64,000 nt of DNA from SHVO01 sp041905525 (GCA_041905525.1 JAYRKY010000003.1:174453-238452); one strand, 5' to 3'. Numbered from the stretch's first letter, positions 1-11,614 are shown. A program made the numbers and translations. The notes: generated by a model from the letters alone, not told the origin.

Positions 1-1
1 C

Positions 2-1249
2 ACCCTGGGCGGCGTGGCCGGCGTGGGCTTCGAACTGCCGGCGTCCGTGACGCTCGGCGTTCTCGGCCTGGGCGCCGCGTCATGCGGCGCGGCCTTCTTC
101 GCCCTTGCCGCCGTGACGCGGTACATCGGCCGGGTGAGCGACGCACTTGCCGCGGTAAGCCAAGGCAATCTCGAGGTACGCTTGCCGCTGGCGGCGGAGC
201 ATGGCGCATTGGGGCGGCTGGGCGAGAGCTACAACGACGCGACCGATCACGTGGACGCTTATATGCGCGAGGCGTCCGCCTCGCTGCACTATGTGAGCCG
301 GAACCAATATTTCCGTCTGATCGATCCGCGGGGTTTGAAGGGTTCGTTCAAGGCCTCGTCCGAGGACACCAATACCGCGGTGAAGGCCATCGGCAAGAAG
401 GTGGCGAGCTTCTACCGCGTGGCGAACGAATTCGAAGCGACGATGGGCGGCATGTCGACCTCCTTCGCGGGCGCGGCGACCCAGCTTGAAACCAGCGCGC
501 AGCGCATGCAGTACGCCGCCAAAGGCGCGGTAGAGCGGGGCGCGTCGGGCTCGGAGTCCGCGGGTCAGGCGAGCGCGCAGGTGAACACGGTGGCGGCGGC
601 GACGGAAGCGATGGCGGCCTCGATCCAGGAGATCAACAGACAGACCGTGAGCGCGTCGGACATGAGCGCACGCACCGTGACCGAAGCGACACGCGCGGCG
701 GAAGTGATTGCCGGGTTCGCCGATGTCGCGACGCAGATCAGCCAAGTGGTGGGCTTAATCAAGGAAATCGCCGAGCAAACCAACCTGCTCGCCTTGAATG
801 CCACCATCGAGGCGGCGCGCGCGGGCGAAGCGGGCAAGGGCTTCGCGGTGGTGGCGGGCGAGGTGAAGAACCTGGCAAGCCAGACGGCGAAGGCCACCGG
901 CGAGATCACCGAACGGATCGCAACCATGCGTGTGGCCAGCGCGGATTCGGTGAGAGCAATCACCTCCATCACCGGCGCGGTGCGCAACATCAGCGAAGTG
1001 GCCGACGCGATTGCCTCCGCGGTCGAGCGTCAGGTGGCCGCGATCCGGCAGGTGACCGAGAACGTGGAAGGCGCGACGATGAGTTCGAACGCCGTGCAGA
1101 GCGACATCGGCGCGGTGCGCGAGGCGGCGCAGCACACGCATAGCGAAGCGTCGATGGTGCTGGCGGCCTCGGCGGAGATCAAGACGCAGGCGCAATCGCT
1201 GCGCGGCGCGGTCGAGGCGTTCGTGGTCGATCTGCGGAAAGTGGTTTAA
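2..1249 (+). CDS. Methyl-accepting chemotaxis protein, 3' part (5' end outside window)
   Basis: Chemoreceptor signalling half; it relays ligand or redox state to CheA/CheW at the inner membrane. The frame is open to the left edge, so the true start lies upstream; an internal GTG at 14 is not convincing as a start. The visible part opens with a hydrophobic helix (about the first 30 residues), then a HAMP-like linker, then a long helical coil. The conserved receptor tip is clear around residues 250-290 (EIAEQTNLLALNATIEAARAG, then KGFAVVAGEVKNLA). No CheB/CheR pentapeptide tail is present at the C-terminus. No che genes lie nearby, so this is probably an orphan receptor. The sensory domain cannot be seen. 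Confidence 0.9.
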   Translation, partial: TLGGVAGVGFELPASVTLGVLGLGAASCGAAFFALAAVTRYIGRVSDALAAVSQGNLEVRLPLAAEHGALGRLGESYNDATDHVDAYMREASASLHYVSRNQYFRLIDPRGLKGSFKASSEDTNTAVKAIGKKVASFYRVANEFEATMGGMSTSFAGAATQLETSAQRMQYAAKGAVERGASGSESAGQASAQVNTVAAATEAMAASIQEINRQTVSASDMSARTVTEATRAAEVIAGFADVATQISQVVGLIKEIAEQTNLLALNATIEAARAGEAGKGFAVVAGEVKNLASQTAKATGEITERIATMRVASADSVRAITSITGAVRNISEVADAIASAVERQVAAIRQVTENVEGATMSSNAVQSDIGAVREAAQHTHSEASMVLAASAEIKTQAQSLRGAVEAFVVDLRKVV

Positions 1250-1261
1250 GCGCCGCCGCCG

Positions 1262-1711
1262 TTACTGGCGGATATCGGGCTCCACGAGCTGCTTCAGATT
1301 CTGCAGCGATTCCTGCCAACCGAGATAACAGGCCTCGACCGGGATCGCGTCGGGGATGCCCTCCTGCACGATGCCGATCTCGGTGCCCACCATCACCGCC
1401 TTCAAGGTCACCGTGATGTTCATTTCACCCGGCAGATGCGGATTGTCGAAGCGGTCGGTGTAGCGGACGGTCTTGCCCGGATCGAGTTCGGTGAACACGC
1501 CGCCGAAGGAATGGCTGTCGCCGGTGGTGAAGTTGCGGAAGGACATTTTGTACGCGCCGCCGACCTTGGCGTCGTGGGCGTGCACCGTGCAGGTGAACCC
1601 ATTGGGCGGGAGCCACTTGGCTTTCGCATCCGGCTCGATAAAGGCGCGGTAGACTTTGTCGGGCGTCGTGGCGAAGACACGGTGGAGGCGGACGGTGCCG
1701 GGCATGGGCAA
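1262..1711 (-). CDS. SRPBCC (AHSA1/START-like) family protein
   Basis: 149 residues with the pattern of the activator-of-Hsp90-homologue-1-like SRPBCC fold: an N-terminal RVFATTPDKVYRAFIEPDAKAKWLPP segment followed by a GG-x-Y-x-x-x-F strand and FTELDPGKTVRYTDRF, ending in a GWQESLQNLKQLVE helix. The family forms a hydrophobic ligand cavity; the ligand is usually unknown and no catalytic role can be assigned here. It lies 27 bp downstream of the amidohydrolase on the same strand and may be cotranscribed with it. Start ATG at 1711 fits the domain boundary. Confidence 0.85.
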   Translation of the reverse strand: MPMPGTVRLHRVFATTPDKVYRAFIEPDAKAKWLPPNGFTCTVHAHDAKVGGAYKMSFRNFTTGDSHSFGGVFTELDPGKTVRYTDRFDNPHLPGEMNITVTLKAVMVGTEIGIVQEGIPDAIPVEACYLGWQESLQNLKQLVEPDIRQ

Positions 1712-1738
1712 TTCCTTTATAAGTGACGAGGTCCGCGA

Positions 1739-2959
1739 CTAAGGCGCGGACGCCGCGTCGTAACGATAAATCTTGCCGCCCTTCATGACAAAGGTGACGC
1801 GCCGCAGCGCCGTGATGTCGGCGAGCGGGTCCCCGTCCACGGCGATCACATCGGCCTGCAGGCCCGGCTTGAGGGCGCCGGTTGTGTTTTCCAGCCCGAG
1901 CGCCTTGGCGTTGCGCGAGGTGGCCGACACCAGCCCGGCCATGGCGGGCCATCCGTTCTGCACGCGGAAGATCACTTCCTCGGCGTTGCGGCCTTCGGCG
2001 CCGGCGACAGCGTCGGAGCCGGTGAGGATGTTGAGCTTGGGCGCGGCGGTGAACATGGTTTTCCAGCGCGGGCCCTGACCTTGCACAAAGGCTTTCATAT
2101 TCACGAAGGCTTCGGGCGTGTAGTTGCCGATGCCGGTGTAGTTCTTTTCGTGCACGATATAGTTCTGGGTGACGACGCCGACCGTCGGTTCGAAGTTCAC
2201 GCCGTTGTCGGCCATGAGCTTGAACATCGGCGGCGTGGCGAGGGAGCCGTGCACGACAGTGGTGCATTTTCCGGCGACGACGCGCTGGATGGAATCATCG
2301 CCGTGGGCGTGCACCCACACCCGCAGGCCCTGCTTCCGCGCTTCGTCGCACACTGCGGCGACAACCTCCGCGCTCAAGGTGGCGCCGCCGCCTTCGCGCG
2401 AGCTTTTGGAGGCGAACATCTTGATCAGGTCCGCGCCCTCGGCTTTGCGCGCGCGAACAAAGGCGCGCGCGTCGTCGGGCGTGGCTTTGATATCGTTGAA
2501 CGGCGTGCTGGAGGTGAGCAGGCGCGGACCGATGAGATCGCCGGCGGCGATTTCGCGGCGCAGGCTGAGATCGTCGGCCGAGCCGATGCTCTGTACGGTG
2601 GTGTAGCCCGCCATCAAAGTCTTCTTGAGGTTGCCCGCCCATTTCAGGGCCTGCTGCTCGCGCGGGACCTTCGACATGTCGGCGCGGCCCTCGTCGTTGA
2701 AGTGCCAGGTGATATGCACATGGTTGTCGATCAGACCCGGAAGGAGCGTCGCGCTTTGAAAATCGACGGCCCAGGGGCCTTTCGCGCCGGCCTCGACGCC
2801 GGTGATCTTGTCGCCCTGAATTGTGAGGGTGGCATCCGTGACCACACCGCCGGCGCCATCGATCAGGCGCGCGGCGTGAATGCGAACGGGAGCATCGGCG
2901 GCGTGTAGCTGGGTGTGAAACAGCACCGTGGCGGTGGCGGCAACGAAAGAGACCTTCAT
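1739..2959 (-). CDS. Exported metal-dependent amidohydrolase family protein
   Basis: 406 residues from the ATG at 2959. This start is chosen because it gives a clean Sec-type signal peptide (MKVSFVAATATVLFHTQLHAA); the frame stays open upstream but that part is not protein-like. Domain signs: composite beta-sandwich IHAARLIDGAGG, metal-binding LLPGLIDNHVHITWH, VWVHAHGDD, TTVVHGS, and a late ILTGSDAV aspartate, as in the imidazolonepropionase-like/prolidase branch of amidohydrolases. It probably hydrolyses an amide or cyclic substrate in the periplasm; the substrate is not predictable. The SRPBCC gene follows on the same strand. Confidence 0.9.
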   Translation of the reverse strand: MKVSFVAATATVLFHTQLHAADAPVRIHAARLIDGAGGVVTDATLTIQGDKITGVEAGAKGPWAVDFQSATLLPGLIDNHVHITWHFNDEGRADMSKVPREQQALKWAGNLKKTLMAGYTTVQSIGSADDLSLRREIAAGDLIGPRLLTSSTPFNDIKATPDDARAFVRARKAEGADLIKMFASKSSREGGGATLSAEVVAAVCDEARKQGLRVWVHAHGDDSIQRVVAGKCTTVVHGSLATPPMFKLMADNGVNFEPTVGVVTQNYIVHEKNYTGIGNYTPEAFVNMKAFVQGQGPRWKTMFTAAPKLNILTGSDAVAGAEGRNAEEVIFRVQNGWPAMAGLVSATSRNAKALGLENTTGALKPGLQADVIAVDGDPLADITALRRVTFVMKGGKIYRYDAASAP

Positions 2960-3092
2960 GAGAACCCCCTTTGCTGAAGCGGCAATCTTAGCCCGGCGCC
3001 AAAAGGCCCACCAGACGCGCAGGGCGGGGGATGCAATTGGCAAGGCCTCGGGATAGCCTTCCGGTGACCGGCTATCATCAGGACACACCCCC

Positions 3093-3581
3093 TTGCCCAA
3101 AACCGCACCGCGAAAGAGTGTGAAGAAGCGCCCCGTCAAGAAGGCGGCGCCGAAGCGAAAGGCCGTGGAGAGCGCATCCGCCGCACCGCGGCTGATCGAC
3201 GCCCGGATCAAGGAGCTGGACGACTGGCGCGGCGCGATGCTGGCGCAGGTGCGCGGGTTGGTGAAGGAGGCGCTTCCGGACGTGGTCGAGGAATGGAAAT
3301 GGGGAATTCCCGTCTGGTCGCGCGACGGCATCATCACCACCGGCGAGGTCTATAAGGCGGTGGTGAAGCTCACCTTCGCCAAGGGCGCGGCGTTGAAGGA
3401 CCCTACCGGGCTGTTCAATTCAAGCCTGGAAGGCAAGGTGCGGCGCGCCATCGATCTGCGCGAGGGCGCGGCGATCAACGCGAAGGCGCTGAAGGCGCTG
3501 CTGCGCGCGGCGGCGGACCTGAATGCGAGTGCCGCGCGCGGCGCGAAGACATCGGCGAAAAAACCCGCGAAGAAACCATAG
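3093..3581 (+). CDS. DUF1801 domain-containing protein with Lys/Ala-rich tails
   Basis: 162 residues, TTG start at 3093. The core (about residues 38-145: LDDWRGAMLAQVRGLVKEALPDVVEEWKWGIPVW... GLFNSSLEGKVRRAIDLREG) matches the DUF1801/YdhG-like family, a small alpha/beta fold of unknown biochemical role, with iron or frataxin-like structural similarity proposed for relatives. The core is flanked by basic segments, KSVKKRPVKKAAPKRK at the N-terminus and KTSAKKPAKKP at the C-terminus, which look like nonspecific nucleic-acid-binding tails. It is divergent from the amidohydrolase and 36 bp upstream of recQ. Confidence 0.8.
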   Translation: MPKTAPRKSVKKRPVKKAAPKRKAVESASAAPRLIDARIKELDDWRGAMLAQVRGLVKEALPDVVEEWKWGIPVWSRDGIITTGEVYKAVVKLTFAKGAALKDPTGLFNSSLEGKVRRAIDLREGAAINAKALKALLRAAADLNASAARGAKTSAKKPAKKP

Positions 3582-3617
3582 TGATTTTCGCACGCCGCGG
3601 TTAGGGTGCCGCCCTCC

Positions 3618-5426
3618 ATGCCGACACCCCTACACGTCCTCGAACATACCTTCGGCTATACGTCGTTTCGCGGCCAGCAGCGCGAGGTGATCGATCACCT
3701 GGTCGCGGGCGGAAGCGCGTTCGTGCTGATGCCGACCGGCGGCGGGAAGTCGCTGTGTTATCAGATCCCCGCCCTGTGCCGGCCCGGCGTCGGCATCGTC
3801 GTCTCGCCCTTGATCGCGCTGATGCAAGATCAGGTTGCGGCGCTGAGGCAGGTGGACGTGCGCGCCGCCGCGATCAATTCGGCGGCCTCGTGGGACGAGG
3901 TGCGCGCGACCAAGGACAAGATGCGCGCCGGCGAGATCGATCTGGTCTATGTGGCGCCGGAGCGCCTGATGACCGGCGAGTTTCTTTCCCTTTTGGCCGA
4001 GACGCCGCTCGCCTTGTTCGCCATCGATGAAGCGCACTGCGTGTCGCAGTGGGGGCATGACTTCCGGCCCGAGTATATGCAGCTGGGCGCGCTGGCGGAG
4101 AAATTTCCCGCGGTGCCGCGGATCGCGCTGACCGCGACGGCGGACGCGCCCACGCGCCGCGACATTGTCGAGCGCCTGAAGCTGCAGCAGGGCAAAACCT
4201 TCATCGCCGGGTTCGACAGGCCCAACATCACATACACCGTCGTCGAGAAAGACAATCCGCGCGCGCAGCTTCTGGCGTTTATCCGCGCGAACCACGGCGA
4301 GGATGCCGGCATCGTCTACTGCCTGTCGCGCCGCAAGGTCGACGAGACGGCGGCCTGGCTGAAAGGCGAAGGCTTCGACGCCCTGCCCTATCACGCGGGC
4401 CTGACCGCCGAGGCGCGCGCCGCCAACCAGACGCGCTTTCTGCGTGAGGAAGGCGTGGTGATGGTGGCGACGATCGCCTTCGGCATGGGGATCGACAAAC
4501 CGAACGTGCGCTTCGTGGCGCATATGGACCTGCCGAAGAACATCGAGGCCTATTATCAGGAGACGGGGCGCGCCGGACGCGACGGTCTTCCCGCCAACGC
4601 ATGGATGGCCTACGGGCTGCAGGATGTGGCGCAACAGCGCGGGTTCATCGAGGCGGCGGAGACGACGGACGCGCAGCGGCGCATCGAGCGGCAGAAACTG
4701 AGCGCACTGCTGGGCCTGTGCGAAGCGACGCGCTGCCGCCGGCAGGTGATGCTGGAGTATTTCGGCGACACCTGCCAGCCCTGCAACAACTGCGATACCT
4801 GTTTGTCGCCGCCGCGCACCTTCGACGGCACGGCGGCAGCGCAGAAGGCGCTGTCGTGCGTGTACCGCACCGGGCAAAGGTTCGGCGTGAATTATCTGAT
4901 CGAAGTGCTGCTGGGCGCGGACACCGAGCGGATCCGCATGTTCGGGCACCATGCGCAAAGCACCTTCGGGATCGGCAAGGACTTCAACGCGGTGCAATGG
5001 CGCAGCATTTTCCGGCAGCTTGTGGCGGGCGGATTGCTGTCCATCGAGCCCGACTCCCATGGCGGTTTGAGCATCACCGAACAGGGGCGGGACTTCCTGA
5101 AGGGCCGGGAGACGCTGGCGCTGCGCGAGCCGCGCGCGACAAAAGCGGCACGCACCAAACGCGGCGCAGCGGCGGCGGTTCATGCGGTGGGCGAAAAGGA
5201 CGCGCGCCTGTTCGCCGCCTTGAAGGCGCAGCGGCTCGACCTCGCGAAAGAGCAGAACATTCCGCCCTACGTCATTTTCCATGACAAGACCCTGGCGGCC
5301 ATGGCGAGCGCCAAGCCGCGCACGCTGGGGGACATGGCGATGCTGAGCGGCGTCGGCGACGCCAAGCTGGCGCGTTACGGTCAGATTTTCCTGGAAACGA
5401 TCCGTCCTTATCTGGAAGACGCGTAA
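3618..5426 (+). CDS. recQ: ATP-dependent DNA helicase RecQ
   Basis: 3'-5' helicase acting in recombination and stalled-fork repair. 602 residues from the ATG at 3618; a GTG four codons upstream (3606) is also in frame. Visible motifs: Walker A MPTGGGKSLCYQ, motif II AIDEAHCVSQWGHDFRPEY, motif III ALTATAD, motif VI YYQETGRAGRDG. The RecQ zinc site is complete (CEATRCRR...CQPCNNCDTC). A winged-helix region follows and a single HRDC domain closes the protein (KDARLFAALKAQRLDLAKEQNIPPYVIF onward). Length and order are typical of bacterial RecQ. Confidence 0.97.
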   Translation: MPTPLHVLEHTFGYTSFRGQQREVIDHLVAGGSAFVLMPTGGGKSLCYQIPALCRPGVGIVVSPLIALMQDQVAALRQVDVRAAAINSAASWDEVRATKDKMRAGEIDLVYVAPERLMTGEFLSLLAETPLALFAIDEAHCVSQWGHDFRPEYMQLGALAEKFPAVPRIALTATADAPTRRDIVERLKLQQGKTFIAGFDRPNITYTVVEKDNPRAQLLAFIRANHGEDAGIVYCLSRRKVDETAAWLKGEGFDALPYHAGLTAEARAANQTRFLREEGVVMVATIAFGMGIDKPNVRFVAHMDLPKNIEAYYQETGRAGRDGLPANAWMAYGLQDVAQQRGFIEAAETTDAQRRIERQKLSALLGLCEATRCRRQVMLEYFGDTCQPCNNCDTCLSPPRTFDGTAAAQKALSCVYRTGQRFGVNYLIEVLLGADTERIRMFGHHAQSTFGIGKDFNAVQWRSIFRQLVAGGLLSIEPDSHGGLSITEQGRDFLKGRETLALREPRATKAARTKRGAAAAVHAVGEKDARLFAALKAQRLDLAKEQNIPPYVIFHDKTLAAMASAKPRTLGDMAMLSGVGDAKLARYGQIFLETIRPYLEDA

Positions 5427-5508
5427 CAGACGCGTCACCGCGCCTCCTCTAGCGCGGCGGGCGCGGTTCCTTTTAGATGGGGTGTGACCTTATCGAAGGA
5501 GAGCCTCA

Positions 5509-6360
5509 ATGCCCGTGCCCAACGTTCCCCGCACCAGTCCCTGGACCCATAGCCGCCAAGCCGGCCTGGCCGACGATATCGATTTCGAGATCAAGGGGCA
5601 GGAACTGCAGTTCGTGGAAATCGAACTGGACCCGGGCGAAAGCGCCATCGCCGAAGCCGGCGCGATGGTGTGGAAGGACGCGAGCGTCGCGATGTCCACG
5701 GTATTCGGTGACGGCAGCGGCGGCGCGGGCGAAAGTTTCACCGCCAAGCTGCTCGGTGCGGGCAAACGCCTGATCACCGGCGAAAGCCTGTTCACGACGG
5801 TGTTCACCCACACCGGTCAGGGCAAGGCGCGTGTCGCCTTCGCCTCGCCGACGCCGGGGGCCATCCTGCCGCTGCGCCTGGCGGACTACGGCGGCCGGCT
5901 CATCTGTCAGAAGGATAGCTTTCTGGCCGCGGCCAAGGGCGTGTCCATCGGCATTCATTTCCAGAAGCGCGTGCTGACGGGGCTGTTCGGCGGCGAAGGC
6001 TTCATCATGCAGAAACTGGAAGGCGACGGCTGGGTGTTCGTGCAGATGGGCGGCACTGTGGTGGAGCGCGAGCTGCGCCCGGGCGAAGAACTGCATGTGG
6101 ACACCGGATGTCTCGCCGCGCTGACGCCGGACGTGGATTTCGATCTGGTCTCGGTCGGCGGCGTGAAGAGCATGGTGTTCGCGGGCGAAGGCGTGTTCTT
6201 CGCGCGCCTGCGCGGGCCCGGCAAAGTGTGGATCCAGTCGCTGCCGTTCGCACGGCTGGCGGGCCGCATGCTGGCGGCCGCGGGCGGATACGGCGGTCAG
6301 AACCGGGGCGAAGGATCGGTGTTGGGCGCGCTGGGCGATATCGTCGGCGGGAACAGATAA
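5509..6360 (+). CDS. AIM24/TIGR00266 family protein
   Basis: 283 residues with a good ribosome site (gaaggagag) before the ATG at 5509. The sequence shows the features of the TIGR00266/AIM24 family: QFVEIELDPGESAIAEAGAMVWKD near the N-terminus, repeated Gly-rich beta-strand segments, FQKRVLTGLFGGEGFIMQKLEGDGWVFV, and a C-terminal VWIQSLPFARLAGRM. The family forms a trimeric double beta-sandwich; in yeast Aim24 supports inner-membrane organisation, but the bacterial role is unknown. The next small gene (6383) is 22 bp downstream. Confidence 0.9.
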   Translation: MPVPNVPRTSPWTHSRQAGLADDIDFEIKGQELQFVEIELDPGESAIAEAGAMVWKDASVAMSTVFGDGSGGAGESFTAKLLGAGKRLITGESLFTTVFTHTGQGKARVAFASPTPGAILPLRLADYGGRLICQKDSFLAAAKGVSIGIHFQKRVLTGLFGGEGFIMQKLEGDGWVFVQMGGTVVERELRPGEELHVDTGCLAALTPDVDFDLVSVGGVKSMVFAGEGVFFARLRGPGKVWIQSLPFARLAGRMLAAAGGYGGQNRGEGSVLGALGDIVGGNR

Positions 6361-6382
6361 ACGCAAACACCGGGGAAGCCGC

Positions 6383-6694
6383 GTGGGCTATGTGGTGTCC
6401 TACGACGAGGCGTTGAATGCGCCCAGCAGCGAGATCGCGCTCGACAGCGGCGAGCATGTGCATCTCGCCCTCGGCAAGGAGGGGTTGGTGATCAAGCTGC
6501 TGGCGCGCCCGGGCGCGGCGGAGCGGATTTTGTTTCAGGCCACACCGGCGACCGCGGCGAAAATCTGTGACGGTCTGTTTGCGATCGAGATCGGCGGCCG
6601 CACGACGCCGTTACAGATTCTCATGAGCGCGGTGGTGCAGCTTCCGAGCGCCACCGCCGTGGAAACCGCGTTCCGCGCCGCCGCGCGGGCCTAG
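6383..6694 (+). CDS. Hypothetical protein, 103 residues
   Basis: GTG start at 6383 with ggggaag upstream. I do not recognise a family. The protein is soluble, mildly acidic, with alternating strands in the first half (EHVHLALGKEGLVIKLLARPG) and an Ala-rich helical end. It lies 22 bp after the AIM24-family gene and probably shares its transcript. Its last four bases overlap the convergent VOC gene. Reading frame codon use matches the neighbours, so I take it as real. Confidence 0.65.
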   Translation: MGYVVSYDEALNAPSSEIALDSGEHVHLALGKEGLVIKLLARPGAAERILFQATPATAAKICDGLFAIEIGGRTTPLQILMSAVVQLPSATAVETAFRAAARA

Positions 6695-7113
6695 AATTTC
6701 GCGGTGACGTAGCCTTCGGGGCTGATGGGCCAGGCGGGATTCCACGCCACTTCCCAGGCATGACCGTCGGGATCGGCGACATAGCCCCGCAAGCCGCCGT
6801 GCGGCGGCTGATCGGCGGCGCGCAGAAGCGTTCCGCCGTGCGCCGCCAAGCGGTTCAACAGCGCGGTGACTTGCAGGGGTTCGGCGACATTGTGGGCGAG
6901 GGAGAAAGCGCCGGGTGCGGGCGACGCGGGGCGCTGCATGTCGTCCGCGAGCTTGGGCGTCAGCCATGTGCCGAAGACGAAGCCGTTCATCTGATAAAAG
7001 ACGATCTCGTCCGTATCGAGGACGGGATGCCAGCCGAAACCCTGGACATAGAAACGCTTGGAGCGAGCAAGATCCTCGACTCCCAAGGTGATGACGGAGA
7101 CCTGCTGCTGCAT
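6691..7113 (-). CDS. VOC family (glyoxalase/bleomycin-resistance fold) protein
   Basis: 140 residues. It shows the two beta-alpha-beta-beta-beta modules of the vicinal-oxygen-chelate fold: VITLGVEDLARSKRFYVQGFGWHPV at the start and HGGLRGYVADPDGHAWEVAWNP at the end, where the final Glu is the usual metal ligand position. Family members include glyoxalase, dioxygenases and drug-binding proteins; the substrate cannot be told. It starts 4 bp after the stop of the MBL-fold hydrolase gene on the same strand, so the two are likely one transcript. Confidence 0.88.
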   Translation of the reverse strand: MQQQVSVITLGVEDLARSKRFYVQGFGWHPVLDTDEIVFYQMNGFVFGTWLTPKLADDMQRPASPAPGAFSLAHNVAEPLQVTALLNRLAAHGGTLLRAADQPPHGGLRGYVADPDGHAWEVAWNPAWPISPEGYVTAKF

Positions 7114-7117
7114 GCCG

Positions 7118-8089
7118 CTAGGCTTTCAGTTCGCGGTACCAGGCTTCGAACGCGCGTGGATAGAAGACGTTGCTGAACAGGGCCCATTGGCCGAGGGATT
7201 CGGACAGCATGAAGGTGCGCCCGGCGTCCTCGGCGCTGACGCCGGCTTTGAACGACTTGCGCGCACCGGCCTCGACCTCGTTCAACACGGCGATGTAGCG
7301 GTCGAGGTCGCGCGCCTTTGCGAGCGCGCCGTGGCCGGGGACATACACCGTGTCCTTCGCGCGCTTCAGGCCGCGCACCGCGGCGACGAACTTGGAGGGC
7401 GTTGTGTCGACATAGTTGGGGAACATGGCGTTCCAGACGAGATCGCCGCAGAAGACGATGGACGGATCGTCGAGTTCGACGGTGACGTCGCTTTGAGTGT
7501 GGCCGCCGCGCGGAACCACCTTCACGGTGCGTCCGCCGAGATCGAGCACGGTGGGACTGTCGGCGGCAAGCAACACCGCACCGTTCAAGGCGGCGGCGCG
7601 GGCGGGCGGGGCGCCGGGCGTTTTGGCGTCGCGGCCAACGACAATGTCGCGGGTGACGGCGGTGGAGTGCAGCAGGCATTGCGCGCCGCCCGACTGGAAG
7701 CCGGCGATGCCGTTGGCGTGATCGCCATGGTGATGCGTGAGCACGACGTGGGTGGGACGTTTGCCGGTGAGTTCCATGGACTTGGCCGCAAGCCATTCGG
7801 CGCCGGCGGGGGTATTGAACCCTTCCACCGCGAGCACGCCGTTCTTGCCGGCGATGAGCCCGCCGTTGGCCAGCGTGGTGCGATCGCCGTCGAGCGGCCG
7901 GGAGATCACGGCCCAAACGCCGTCGCTGACCTTTTCGAGGGTGCCGAAAGGCTCGCGGGCGACCACCTGGCCGAGGGACTCGGCGGCCCATAGTTTTCGC
8001 GCGGCCACCGGCATGGCGGCGGCGGCGAGCGCGAGGTGGCAGGCGCAGGTCACCGTTTTTCCGAGGAAGCGGCGGCGTGTGTGCGTCAT
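7118..8089 (-). CDS. Tat-exported MBL-fold metallo-hydrolase
   Basis: 323 residues from the ATG at 8089, chosen because it begins with a twin-arginine signal (THTRRRFLGK then a hydrophobic Ala-rich stretch ending ARKLWAAE). Metallo-beta-lactamase fold zinc ligands are all visible: THHHGDH (HxHxDH), GGHTQSD, FCGDLV and PGHGA. This set fits a binuclear-zinc hydrolase of the general MBL-fold group; it is not specifically a lactamase. It heads a probable two-gene unit with the VOC gene and is divergent from the DUF1194 gene. Confidence 0.9.
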   Translation of the reverse strand: MTHTRRRFLGKTVTCACHLALAAAAMPVAARKLWAAESLGQVVAREPFGTLEKVSDGVWAVISRPLDGDRTTLANGGLIAGKNGVLAVEGFNTPAGAEWLAAKSMELTGKRPTHVVLTHHHGDHANGIAGFQSGGAQCLLHSTAVTRDIVVGRDAKTPGAPPARAAALNGAVLLAADSPTVLDLGGRTVKVVPRGGHTQSDVTVELDDPSIVFCGDLVWNAMFPNYVDTTPSKFVAAVRGLKRAKDTVYVPGHGALAKARDLDRYIAVLNEVEAGARKSFKAGVSAEDAGRTFMLSESLGQWALFSNVFYPRAFEAWYRELKA

Positions 8090-8104
8090 GGGGTCCCCCT
8101 GTGG

Positions 8105-8121
8105 ATAGGCGCCAAGCCTAT
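8105..8121. promoter_or_regulatory. Short inverted repeat upstream of MBL-fold gene
   Basis: ATAGGC-GCCAA-GCCTAT lies 16 bp upstream of the ATG at 8089, in the divergent promoter interval shared with the DUF1194 gene. It could be an operator or a 5' leader hairpin. No regulator is suggested by the context. Confidence 0.3.
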
Positions 8122-8254
8122 ACCGCGGCGCGCGCGGGCGCGAGAGCGCCGGGCGGTGGGATGAAGTAGTGGAGCGGGGGCGTCCCGTTGAGACTCCGGC
8201 AGGTCTTTGCAAAGCCAGTGTTATTCCCCCGGCGGTCGCGGCATAGTGGGCGCC

Positions 8255-9028
8255 ATGGCTTGGATGCGTTTTTCTTCCCGCGTGGTTGCCGCGGCCCTGG
8301 CGTGCGCGATGGTCGTCGCCCCGGCCGGCGGCAGCGCCGTCGCGGCCGACGACGACATGGCGGTGGACTTGGCGCTGGTCATGGCCGTGGACGTCTCGCT
8401 GAGCATCGATGAGAAGGAAGCAGCGATCCAGCGCAACGGCTATGTCCACGCGCTGAAGGATAAGCGGGTGACCGAGGCGATCCGCTCCGGCCCCATCGGA
8501 CGCATTGCCATCACCTATGTCGAATGGTCGAGCGTCTATCATCAGGTGCAGGTGGTGCCGTGGCGCGTGATCTCCGACGCCAAGACCGCCGCCGCTTTCG
8601 CCGACGAGATCGCGAAAGCGCCGATCAAGCCGGGCAGCACCACCAGCATCAGCGCCGGCATCGACTACTCGGTGAAGCTGTTCGACAAGAACGGTTACGA
8701 CCCGAGCCGCAAGGTGATCGACATCTCGGGCGACGGCTACAGCGATTACGGCCGCCCGGTGAAGGATGCGCGCGACGACGCCGTGAAGAAGGGCGTGACC
8801 ATCAACGGCCTGGCAATGATGTTCGAACGGCCGAAATGGAAACAGGAAGTGCCGGAGGATCTGGACCGGTACTACAACGAGCAGGTCATCGGCGGGCCGG
8901 GCGCGTTCTTCGTGACCGTGCGCACGCCCAACGATTTCAGCCAGTCGCTGCTGCACAAGCTGGTGCTGGAAATCGCCGACGCCGCGCCCACCCGCGGCGG
9001 GCGCGATATGTTACTGCCCGCCGAATAG
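8255..9028 (+). CDS. DUF1194 (VWA-like) exported protein
   Basis: 257 residues from the ATG at 8255; this start exposes a Sec signal peptide (RFSSRVVAAALACAMVVAPAGGSAVAA). The mature part is a von Willebrand A-like domain with a recognisable MIDAS site: MAVDVSLSID (DxSxS), GSTTSISAGIDYS (Thr loop) and DISGDGYSDYG (Asp loop). DUF1194 proteins are widespread in Alphaproteobacteria; they are predicted periplasmic metal-dependent adhesion modules without known function. It is monocistronic between divergent and convergent neighbours. Confidence 0.88.
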   Translation: MAWMRFSSRVVAAALACAMVVAPAGGSAVAADDDMAVDLALVMAVDVSLSIDEKEAAIQRNGYVHALKDKRVTEAIRSGPIGRIAITYVEWSSVYHQVQVVPWRVISDAKTAAAFADEIAKAPIKPGSTTSISAGIDYSVKLFDKNGYDPSRKVIDISGDGYSDYGRPVKDARDDAVKKGVTINGLAMMFERPKWKQEVPEDLDRYYNEQVIGGPGAFFVTVRTPNDFSQSLLHKLVLEIADAAPTRGGRDMLLPAE

Positions 9029-9043
9029 GCCGAGGCGCTTAAG

Positions 9044-11539
<2,496 letters not shown>

Positions 11540-11614
11540 GAGGACTCTTGCGAGGTTTTTTTGGGTCGTTTTTTGTCGGACTAAATATAGGGAATCGCGA
11601 CGGGAAATGCACCC

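Noticed and set aside
8099..8107. TGTGGATAG as a DnaA box upstream of the MBL-fold gene
   Set aside because: One mismatch from TGTGGATAA, isolated, about 8 kb from the origin region; likely chance.
8090..8956. 289-residue N-terminal extension of the MBL-fold gene
   Set aside because: It is antisense to the DUF1194 gene; the ATG at 8089 begins a proper Tat signal peptide.
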